This document shows, piece by piece, positions 40,101-51,900 of a stretch of DNA of 64,000 nucleotides (position 1 is the first letter of the stretch; each line of letters begins with the position of its first letter). The stretch spans positions 124,001 to 188,000 of the forward strand of contig CAJNDS010002309.1 of assembly GCA_905221605.1 (NCBI GenBank). Direction: 5' to 3'. The position numbers and the translations under genes were made by a program. The notes below the pieces were generated by a model. The model did not search any database. It was not told the DNA's origin and saw only the letters and a program-made list of their open reading frames with translations. Source of the stretch: Symbiodinium natans. Taxonomy: Eukaryota; Sar; Dinophyceae; Suessiales; Symbiodiniaceae.

Positions 40101-42957
40101 AGGTACCTTATACCCCCTGTGTAGACACCCTTTGAGGAACTTTTGGGATGAACTCCCCAACACCTTGAACCTAAACCCTGAACTCCAAACCGCAAACCCT
40201 GAAACCCTACACCCAAAACCCTAAACCCTAAACCCTGAACCCTAAACCCACATCAACAATATAGCGCGGACAGCTCGCCAGGACGAAAGAGAGCATGAGA
40301 GATCCGAAGAAGATGGCCTGCAATGTGCAAGGTCTGGGGCTACTGAGCTGTGCTCATCGGGTTTAAGGTTTCGGGGTTGAGGTTTCGGGCGAATTCGAAT
40401 TTCATGGGTTCCCCTACTACCCCCCCCCCCCCCCCCTCTAGACTCCCCCCCCCCCCGGGTTCCCCTCATAACTAAAAGGCTACTTGGGGATAATGAACCC
40501 TAAGGGTCCATGTAACCATATAGTACATACTTGGGCCTTGAAGCTACTGTATAGGAACCCCTTTAAGGCCCAAGTATATACTATATGGGTACATGGACCC
40601 TTTGGGTAAGGTTCTTGTAGGCGGGAACCTAGGTCCTCGTCACGGCATAACGTGTGACCGTGACATCGCTGCCAACTTAGGGTTTAGGGTTTAGGGTTAG
40701 GGTTTAGGGTTTAGGGTTTAGGGTTTAGGGTTTAGGGTTTAGGGTTTAGGGTTTAGGGTTTAGGGTTTAGGGGTTAGGGGTTAGGGGTTAGGGGTTAAGG
40801 GTTAGGGTTTAGGGTTTAGGGTTTAGGGTTTAGGGTTTAGGGTTTAGGGTTTAGCTCATCGAAGTCGCCTTCTCAGGATGGAAGAGCAACATCTCAGCCC
40901 TCACCCTTGGGGTTCGTGGACAGAAAAACCACGGCCAGCTTCAACTCTGCGCACAATTTTGTGCAAAGTGGCACTTTTTTCAATCTTAAGCGCTCCAGCT
41001 TTCTTCGATGGCATGAGAAAACCCACATCTTGGCGGCAGCACTTCCATAAAGGGCTTTGAAAAAACCCTAAACCCTAAACCCTAAACCCTAAACCTTAAA
41101 CCCTAAACCCTAAACGCTAAGCCCTAAACCCTAAACCCTTGATGGGCAGGGGGTAGTAGGGAAACCCATGAGAACTAGGGTTCAACCTTTGCGGGCATGT
41201 CCGATGCTACGTAGCCACAGCCGAGATGTTTAGGGTTTAGGGTTTAGGGTTTAGGGTTTAGGGTTTAGGGTTTAGGGATGCTACTGCTGCGTCTGGCGTT
41301 GATGGAAGCAGGAAGACGTGGGGTTTCCGAAATTAGGTGTACTTTATTGGGGTCCTGATTATAGGGATCCTACTGTTTGGGGAGTCCATGATCAGGGTCC
41401 TTATATTCGTAAACCCCGCTGGGGATGGCAGTTGAACTAGACCCAAGACTAGAACAGGAGGCAAAAAAGGGGGCACCGCTCTTGGTTTACAGGGCTTTAT
41501 AAGGGAACCTAAGCCAAAAAAGAAAGAGAATAAGGGCCTTAGTGAAGGTGCTATCCGACAAGTTCGCCCTTTGTCCTGAGAGTGTTGGTGTTCTAGGCCC
41601 TGCCTTGTGAGAACGTGCGTACGCTGGCTCTGTGGGCGCTTACATGTTGAGAGTTTTCGGGTTTAGGGTTTGCTGTGCCAAAACCCTAAACCCCTGGACC
41701 CAGCTACTTCGAACCCAAATACCGTCAACCCTAAAGAACACTTGGGGTGCCCAATGCCCAGGCCTTTTTTTTCCAAAAAACCTAGTGTTTCATAAGTCCA
41801 AGAGAGTAAGCTTTGTGCTTGTTTGGGGGGAGGGGGGGGGGGAAGGTGATGTTGTCCCGAAACCCTAAACCCTAAGCCCTAGACCTATGTAGGGGACAGT
41901 GTGATCTTTGGAGTGAGCCCTGCACCCGAAACGCTGCTTTCTAGGTCCCCTAGATCTTGGGCCTAAACCCTAAAGCCTTCGCCCTAAACCCTAAACACTA
42001 AACACTTGTAACACCCTAAACTGATCAACCCTCAAACCCCTAACCATAAAAGCCCTGACTTTCTTGCTTGCAAGACTTGAGCGCTCCCAGGCATCCCACT
42101 TGGCACCTTGATGGACGAATAGAGGCCGGAAATCAACAGATACAGCTCCGGGACGGAGATGAAGACCTGAATTCGAGGACATGTTCAGGGTTTAGGGTTT
42201 AGGTTGTACAGAGTTTAGGGTTTTTGGTTCAGGGTTCAGGGGAAATAGCCCCCCCCCCCCCCAAAGGGGAAGATCGAGAGAGGGGTTGTTGAGCTAAGCA
42301 TGCTTGCAATTAAGGGTTTACGGTTCACGGTGCAGGGTTCGGGTGGTTCACTCTTAATCGGAGAGAACAGGAAAAAGTAGTGCAAAGACCGCCCTTTTGA
42401 ACAAGCCTTCTGAAAGACGGATACCATAAGGGGAAACCTCCTCCCTCAAAGCAACAGCTACCACAAGAGGTAGCGTCACCTTTAAACCCAAATCCTAAAC
42501 CCTACCTGATATCCCAAACAAGCCCTTATCAAGGACTCCCGAAGTTCAGGAACCTGGGCAAAGGACACATATCTCGCTTGCTTTAGGATTTAGGGCTCTA
42601 GGGGTTTAGGCTTTTCCTGAGGGTCAACGTGCCTCTATTGTACATACCTGGGGTTTCAGGGCTTCTGGGGTTTGGGGCTTAGGGTCTTAAAGCCGCTGTA
42701 TTGCAACAAACCCTAAACCCTAAACCCTAAACCCTAAACCCTAAACCCTAAACCCCCATAGAAGACCTAAGCCCAAACCTTGAAGGCTGCAGGATGATTC
42801 ATGGCTGCCTTGTGGTACCCTGAAGAATGAGAAATGAACTAAACCATTGAGACTTGATGAACCCCAGCCGGCCAACCTGCAAGAAAGAAGGCTGAATAAA
42901 GAAAGTTAGGGAGAGATAGAGAAGGAGAGAGAGAGGGAGACAGAGAGACAGAGAGAC

Positions 42958-42988
<31 letters not shown>

Positions 42989-45900
42989 GAGAGGGGAGAG
43001 GGGAGAGAGAGGGGAGAAAGAGGGGAGACAGAAGGGAGAGAGAAAGGGAGAGAGAAGGGAGAGAGAAGGGAGAGAGAAGGGAGAGAGAAGGGAGAGAGAA
43101 GGGGGGAGAGAAGGGGGGAGAGAAGGGGGAGAGAGGGGAGAGGGGAGGGGGGGGAGGGGGAGAGGGTTTAGGGATGCAGAGTTTAGGGTTTAGGTTTCGG
43201 GTTTTAGGGCAAGAACAACCATCTACTCAAAGTTGAAACCGCGGTGCCCTGGCCGCCCGCAACACGCGCACCAGGCGGGAAAGCCTCAAGAGACCTCAAC
43301 AGAAAGGCTCGATCGCTGTCAGGATGTTCGAGGGTTTGTTTTGAGGGTTCCGGTGGGTACCCTGAACTCTGGGAGGTTTGGGGGTTGGACATATTCAATG
43401 CTTTTTTATGACGACGACAGGGTTTGGGTGGTTTAGGGTTTGGGGTTCCGGCTTAGGGTTTAGGGTTTAGGACGTCCAATCCTCAGCCCTAACTGTCTCC
43501 CCCCCCCTCCCCGCCCCCGGCCCCCAAAATCCTAAACCTCAAGCTTGGGATCTAAGGTTGGGGGATTGCGGGGCTGCTGCTGAGCCGAGCCGCCCAGGTT
43601 GACGAAGTTCAGCGGCAGGGTACTCCTCGGGCGTCTTGTGGGGATTCAGGGATTCAGGGGTTTAGGGTTGGGTTTAGGGTTTAGGGTTTAGGGTTTAGGG
43701 TTTAAGGGTTAAGGGTTAAGGGTTAAGGGTTAAGGGTTAAGGGTTAAGGGTTAAGGGTTAAGGGTTTAGGGTTTAGGGTTTAGGGTTTTGGATTCAGGGG
43801 TTTCGGGGTCTAGGGTTTAGGATCGATGTGATGGAGGCTAAGCCCTATAGATGCTAAACCCCTAAAACAGAGCCTAAGCTGCGTGAGGTACTGCGGAGGA
43901 CTCCTGAGGCCTTTCAGGGTGGTTCCGTGAGCTTTGAGCTGGGTGCCTAGGGGGTTAGGGAACCCTAAACCCTAAGCCCTAACACCAAAGAGGGTTAGAA
44001 GTCCCATTCTTCAGGCGAAGACTCCCTAAACTAAAGTTAGCAGACCTAAAGCGGGCCCTATACTCATAAACCCTCCAGTCTAAAGTTAGCAAAAATCAAG
44101 TGGCCCCTAAACCCTAAACCCTATACACCCCAAACCCTAGACCCTAAACCCCTTAACAAAAAAAAACTCCAGTCAGCGGCTGAGGGGCACAATGCCCAGA
44201 AGCACAGTGATCAAGTCGATCATGTTCCTTGGCCGAAAGCTCGCTTGGTAGCGGTGGTCTGGGTTATCTAACCCCAAACCCTAAACTCTAAACCCTAAAC
44301 CCTAAACCCTAAACCCTAGGGTTTATAGGGTTTAGGGGATCCCGGAAAGATCCTCAGGTGCCGCATCTGGCGTCTTGAGCTCGGCTTTTAGGTCAAGGGT
44401 ACCACTGGGCTACGAAGACTTGTAGTGTTTGAAGCCCTTAAACCCTAAACCCGAAACCCCAAACCCCAAACCCTAAACCCTAAAGCCCAAACCCTAAACC
44501 CTAAAGCCCAAACCCTAAACCCTAAACCCTAAACCCTAAACCCTAAACCCTAAACCCTAAACCCTAAACCCTAAACCCTAAACCCTAAACCCTAAACCCT
44601 AAACCCTACACCCTAAACCCTAAACCCTAAACCCTAAACCCTAAACCCTACCCAGGGCATTGCAAGGTTCACCCCCCAAGTGTTTTTGCCTCAGCAAGTC
44701 TCTTATTATAGCTCTCTTGGGAATTCTAAGGCCTCGCTGGAGGCCCCTTCTGCCGGGCACATTTGGCAGAATCATGGCATTTTTTTGAGCGAAGGAACCC
44801 GAATTAAACCCTAAACCCTAGAACCCAGGAGGCCCTGAGCCCTCAAACCCCCCTAAACCCTCTGGACCTTCTAAAGCAAGTGGTGGCAGCGCGCAGGGAG
44901 ATCATGGAGTCCCGTTGCAAGCATGACGAACCGGCCGGTGGCTGCGCACGTAAGCCATTTTCTGAGTATACCGGAACATCCGGCCGTCGAGAGAAGATCA
45001 CGTCGAGTATAGCGCACCATGATTTTTTTGCTTCACAAGCAAACTGACCGCACACATCACAGCTGGTCAGTTCTGTCCAGACCAGCCACATAGGAACTTG
45101 TTTGCTGACGCAACTCGCTCGAAGCCTCGTCAATGCCTCACCCTGTTCTGACGTTGGGACTCCCTCCTCTCTGTTCGTTTAGGGTTTAGGGTTTAGGGTT
45201 TAGTCCGCCAAGAGTTTCTTTTGTTCTCCACCTAGGCATTTGCACCAATTGGGGCCCGGAGGTTCTTGACAACCCTAAACCCTAAACCCTAAACCCTAAA
45301 CCCTGAACCCTAAACCCTAAACTTCTAAGAAGAGATTCGCAAGGCAAGGTGACCCTATTTTAGGGTTCTTAAGGGAGGGGGTTCAAAGGGGGTTTGCAAC
45401 CCAAGGTTCCCTAATACTCCCGTCACCCTCCTTTGTCGTTTATGTAATCACACTTCGGGATCTCCCTACACATGTAGGGGAAGGCAGAAATATCGTCAAT
45501 GGTGGAGCTGCCAGCTGCTATGCTAAGCCCAAGCACACTCCCAGTTTCATGAGCTGCCAGCTGCTCTGCCAAGCCCAAGCACGCTCGAATTTGCAGGTAC
45601 GTTTCCAGCACCACACTGTTAGGCTCTTCGTTGGCCGCCCCCTAACAGTGGGTGGAGCGGCCCCCTGCGTACGTCTTAAATGAATTCAAAAACGACTGAT
45701 GTGATTTGCTCCGACCCTTGGTCCAACAGGGTTTTGTGCACACACATGGACTGCCGGGTTGAGGTTCGGATTTTAGGATTTAGCAGTTCTTTGAGGGTTT
45801 GAACTTAATATTTAGGGTTTAGGGCTTGGGGCAATTGGGATGTTGAGTTAGGACTTAGGGTGTATAGCCCTTAGGTATAATCTAGGGTTTAGGGTTTTAG

Positions 45901-48900
45901 GGCTCAGGGTTTCGGATTTAGGGCTGAGAGCTCAGCGTAAACTCCAGGATTCAGCACTTGGGCATACTAAACCCTAAACCCTAAACCCTAAACCCAAAAA
46001 CGCCCTCCGAGCTGCCAAGTATTGCAGAAGAACTGGCTCCGCTCCACGTAGAAGCGGATCATGCACTCCATGGAATAGATCACCTTGACTGGTACTACTT
46101 CACGTTCAGGGTTTAGGGGTTAGGGTTACTTGGAAGCCCTTTTGACTTTGTAACTAGGGTCAGGAAGGTGGGCTATCGGGATTACAATCGGGCTTCTAAG
46201 TTAGCGGGGCTGGGGACTTAGGCGTTGGGCTTTTATGTTCCAGGTTTGTGGCTTGTTATATATACAGGCCTGGGGCTTATGGGGTTTAGGTTTGGTCTTT
46301 CTAGCGCGTGTAGTTTTGGAACCCTAAGCTCTCTAACCCCCCCCGAACCCTAAACCCCAAAGCCACAACCCTGAACCCGACACCCTGGACCACAAACCCT
46401 AGACATTAGTCAAATCACAAAAAGTCCCAAGCCCACAGGCCGAACGCCTTATACCCTGAATCCCTAGAGTAGGGACCCCCCATTACTCTAATAGCCTTAT
46501 CTAAGGGAGTGAGGGCACTAACTTAAACAATAGCACGCCTTGACTCAACCCTCAGAAAGCTCCATTGAAATCGGGTCTAGGTTTAAAAGTTCTAGGGTTT
46601 AGGCTTACGGGATTTAGGGGGTTCCAGGTTTTGGGGTTTAGGGTTCAGGATTTGGGGGCTACAGCTGGTTCGCTTTGGGGGGATGGGTGGGGGCATTTGG
46701 CGGGGGAGGGGCCGTTGTGCCCCCACCTTACGAGTCGGATTGCTTACAAACAAAAAGACTCTGAAAGGAACCCTAAACTCCAGACACTAAACCCAAAACC
46801 CAAAACCCTAAACCCTAAACACCGATCCCCCATGGAAGAAGAAGAAGAACTGGAGGCAGGAAGGTGCTGTGAGGTTTAGGGTTTAGAGGGGTTAGGGGCC
46901 GGGAGATTTTGGGGATGAGCAAACCAATCTGCCAAGGTGAACGGCTTTAATAGCAGGTAGGATTAGGAGGACCCTTGGGGATATAGACCCTCGGAATAAG
47001 GTCCCTGTTGAAAGAGCACCAGAAGAGGGTTGAGAGTTGAGAAGGGGTTTTTCCTGAAGGGTCTGCTTAGCCCCACCTAAGATTTAAGAACTTTGAGCGG
47101 GCTGTAAGGCTTCGGATTCTAAGGGCAATGCAGTACACGTGTTGCTCGCCTGCCCGCTTTTTTGCTCATGAAGACCCAGACAAAATGAAGTGCCAAAAAC
47201 AAATTTAAGGTTTAGGGTGTAGGGTTAGTCTCAAGGTCCTTCTAAAAGGGGTAGGAGACCCTTGAAGACCTGCCTCAAGCCGATCTTGGGGTACACGTCT
47301 CGTGGGCAACTACCATAATATAGGGGCCTTAATAAGGTTTAGGATTCAGGGTTCAGGGTTCGGGGTTCAGGGTTTAGGGTTTGGGTTTAGGGGTTGAGGG
47401 TTTAGGGCAACTACGGCCTTAATGGTTAGAACAAGGTTTTGGGGGTTCTTATAGTATATTTATAAAGGGGCCATAAGGGAATACTATTTGAAATTTCTCC
47501 GACCCCTACCATATCCTAATTTCCTGAACGTCCCGTGGGGTTTCGGCGGACTTAGAGACGGCTGTAGGATGCTTTAGGCTTAGGGCTTCGCGACCACCCT
47601 AAGCCCGAAACCCTAAACCCTAAATGCTGCAAAAATCCACGCAGGGGACGCTGAGCGCGGAAGCTGGCACAGTTGGCGATCTGGGCGCCAACCTGGCCAG
47701 TAATTCGCAAAAGGGATAGGCCTGCGGTGCGGCGCGCGCTCGCTGTTCTCTGGTTCCTTCTGTCCTTTGTCTTCTTCTAAGCTCTTCTTTGCTTTGCCTG
47801 CTTTCTGGACTTCCCGATCTTCCTGTTCTTCAGAGAAGGGCGAGCCCGATTGCAGCAGATGCCCATGAGCTTGCTGGGCAAGCTCCACCGCCAGAGAGTC
47901 GCCCATGGCCAAGGTGCCAAAGGCCAGGTAGGACCGACGCTGGGAGGGTTTAGGGTTTAGGGTTTAGGGTTTTAGGGTTTAGGGTTTAGGGTTTAGGGTT
48001 TAGGGTTTAGGGCCTGGGGTCAAAAGCATTCAAGTGGGCAAGCTCCCGGCAGTCGGAAGACAGGCCGATGCTGTTGCGACGAGCGCGCCGTTCAGACACC
48101 CTGAACCCTGAACCACGAACCCTGAACCCTAAAACCTAAACAATATGGGTCTTTGATATTTAGGGTTTAGGGCTTAGGGTTTTGATGTTTAGGGTTTAAG
48201 GGTTAGAGTTTAGGGATCTCTATAGACCAGGGCCAAGGGTGAGGGACCATACCTTAGCTTTGGAGTAGACCCTGAACAAAAAGTATATACTTTTTTAGGT
48301 ATAAGTAGCTAGAATAGGAACCCAGAACCCAAAAAAGTATTAAAGTATAGTACTCCAAGACCCAGATACTTAGGGCCCATTGGTTCCTCACCAGGAGGAA
48401 CCTAGGCATGACAAAGCCTACCCTATTTTTGGATTTAAGGGGATTATGAGGGCAACCCTAAACCCTAAAAAGAAAATAAGGGCCTGCTCGGGTTTCGGGT
48501 TTAGGGTTTAGGGTTTCGGGTTTGGGGTTTGGGGTTTAGGGTTTAGGGATAGGCTCAGGTCACCAGGAGCATGATGTTCACCACGCGCAGGTAGACGATG
48601 GAGGAGCTTTTGGACGGACACTCGTTGTAAGCCTTTGGAGGGTTTAGGATTTAGGGTTTAGGGTTTAGGGTTTGGGGTTTAGGGTTTGGGGTTTAGGGGT
48701 TTAGGGTTTGGGGTTTAGGGTTTGGGGTTTAGGGTTTAGGGTTTGGGGTTTGGGGTTTGGGGTCTGGGGTTTAGGGCAAAAAACGCCCCTTAGGCACTAT
48801 GGGGCTTTCTTGTCGGGTTTAGCTGTTGTTGCCGGTTGTCGGGCCAGGTGGCCAGAGGACTCAGGAGGGTTGCAGGTTGAGGAAGCCATGAAAACCCTAA

Positions 48901-51900
48901 ACCCTAAGCCCCTACTTGTAAGGAGTCCCTGAACCCTCACAACGCCCCACCCTAAACCCTAAACCCTAAACCCTAAACCCCAAACCCTAAACCCTTAACC
49001 CTAAACCCCAAACCCTTAACCCTGAACCCAAGCTTTGATGTTCTGCTGGGAAGCACATGCTCCGAACATACCCGCAGGATGGAGCGCTAGAGGTCGGGCC
49101 CGGGGTGCGGAACTCCAACCACTAGCACATCCCAAAGCCCAAGAGGTTTCGGGTTTCGGGTTTCGGGTTTAGGGTTTAGGCTCAAGAGACCAACAATCTT
49201 CAAAGGCCGAGCCTTATGAGGGTTTAGGCCTCCGGCGAGTTTAGGATTCAGGCTCTAGGTAGGCCAGATCATTCCAACTAGCAAGAGGGCAAAAAGCTCT
49301 GAAGCCAACAAAAGGGGGCCCAACACTTTTGAGGTTCAGACCTAAAGACCTAAACGCTGAATCCAAAAACACTAAATCCTGAACCCTAAACCCTAAACCC
49401 TTCGTGAAGCCCTTGAATCCCAAGCCCCTTGAAGCCCTGGTAGCCAGCAACCATAATATCATAATACAGGGCACCCTGTTTGGGTTTGTTACTGGCAAAG
49501 GGAACCCAGAACCAAGAACAAGGGTGAAGGGCACCACTGGGCTACCAAGACTTGTCGGGTTTGAATGCCCAGACCCTAAACCCTAAACCCTAAACCCTAA
49601 ACCCTAAACCCTAAACCCTATAACCCTAAACCCTAAACCCTAAACCCTAAACCCTCAAGACAAAATAAACATAAATTGTATGTGGTATCGTTCTGAATTT
49701 TCCCAGGTTGTTTGTCTAAACAGCTGACAAGCAGAGTTTAAGTACATTCGTCCACAGCGCCTGGGAGGCCAAATGCTCAATTTACTTAAACTTCTGGGGC
49801 CTTCCACCCAAAGACCCCCTCCTCCCCCAACCCCCTAACCTAATGTCTAACAAAGAAACTTTCGCTCAAAAATCTCGCGCAAAACTGTCGCTCAAAACTT
49901 TTTGGGCCCCGAACCCTATACAATTTTTCTCTAAACCCTAAACCCTAAAACCTTACCAAGCACTCAACCGGGTTACGGGCATGGCATGGGGCTTAGGAGG
50001 CCGTGAGGGCTGGACCACAGCTGGGATAGAGGACTCAGGTTTTTTTGTTTTAGGGTTTATAGGGCTTATAGGGTTTTAGAGGGTTTAGGGCTTAGGGTTT
50101 AGGGTTTAAGGTTTAGGGCTAGTCTTATCTTCAACCCGAACTGCGGCAAGCTCAACTGAGCTCACTGCCACGTCCTTGTAGGTCGTGTGGCACTGAGCAT
50201 CGCTGTCCTCACCCAAGCAGAGTCTAGGGTTTAGGGTTTAAAGGGTTTAGGGTTTAGGGTTTAGGGTTTAGGATTTAGGATTTAGGGTTTAGAGTTTAGG
50301 GTTTAGGGCTTAGGGTTCAGGACGATTCTCGGAACCCTGACACCCTGACCCGGGCCTAAACACTCGGCCCTGTTCGAAGGGTTTAGGGTTTGGGGTTTGG
50401 GGTTTAGGGCCTAGGGCTTACGTAGAAGATCTTTTGATTTGTAAGTCCACTTAGCATCCCCTAGAAACCCTAATTACTCTAACTCCCCGGAACCCACCTT
50501 ACTTACCCAACTTACTAAGTCACAAGGGCTTCCAAGTGGCCCTAAACCCTAAACCCTAGAACCCGAAAATCACCCAAGACCCCAAAACCCAGCGACATGT
50601 GATCCGGTGCATCTGCTTGCCTGCTGTCAACCCTCAAGCCTCTGACCCTGGACGCCTTGGGCATTGCTCACCTCAATTGAGGCGCCGTGCGCGTTGAAGC
50701 TCTCGAAGATGCGTGAGACGGCTGTGCTGACGCCAGACAAAGCACCGAATAACATCCCCACGTTTGAAGTGATGAACATGTTGCAGACTCCCCTGATGCC
50801 GGCGACGACGTCGTTTATCTTGCTCAGTGCTAATTTGCTGGTGAAGACGTAGGAGTGGTAGAAGCCGAGAAGTTGCAGCGAGCACATGCTGTAGTAGCGG
50901 CTGCGTACGACGTCGAAGATGCTCCCGCTGGAGCGTACGAGCTTAAGCGCCCTCAGCCGTGGAGCGAGCCAAGCATCAAGATCACGCACAACTTGGTAGA
51001 ACCCTTGTATAAAACACACCCCTAATTATTAATGCACTTTCCGGAAAATTCTGCCGAAACCGACCCCGCCTTTTTAAACCCTATTCCGAATTTGGGGGGG
51101 GGGGGGGGGGGGGCGGGGTCCAGGGCTTCAAAAATCTTCAAGCCAATCTAAACCCTATCCCAAAAGATGGTATATGGGTAAGAACATCCCCCTAATATTC
51201 AAAACATATTTCGAGCATCTAATAGGGGGAAGCGATTAACCAGACTTCAAGAAGGGTACCTTTTGCCTTTTCCCCCTTGTACTAACAATCCTTAAAAGGG
51301 ACTATTTTGGGGGGTTGGTTGCTGTATCTGTATTGGTTATATAGTCCCTGTATACCTAACCCCCGAATAACCCCTAAACAACCTCTAAGGTCCCTTGTAA
51401 GGGTCCCTGCTTCGTGCCTTGAACAACTTGGTAGCCCCGCAACCATACTTTAATAAGGGTACCCTTTTTGGGGTTGGGGCTTAGGGTTTAGTTTCTTGGT
51501 CTGGAGCCTCTGCAAGCGAAGAGCCCTATGCGCACGGCTTGAGGACATAGTCTTCGTGTTCAGGTAGACCCGAGGCCCATGCACCCCTGCACCCCGGAAC
51601 CCCTAAACCCCCAAACCCTAAACCCTAAACCCCTAAACCCTAAACCCTAAACCCCCAAACCCCTAAACCCCTAAACCCCTAAACCCCTAAACCCCTAAGC
51701 CCCTTGGGTCCTATTTCTTAGACCTTCTATGCGCCCCTGCAGAGATTTGAATTCTGGATGTGAGAAGGATGGGGTTGCGAGCTCTGCAGCTTCAGAGAGT
51801 TGCCGAAGCCATACGCCCCAAACTCTTCTGATAGCTAGTTTTTTCTCAACAGTAACTCTTCGCCCCAAATAGCGAGTGCTTCGTAAACCTCTCTCCAGGC

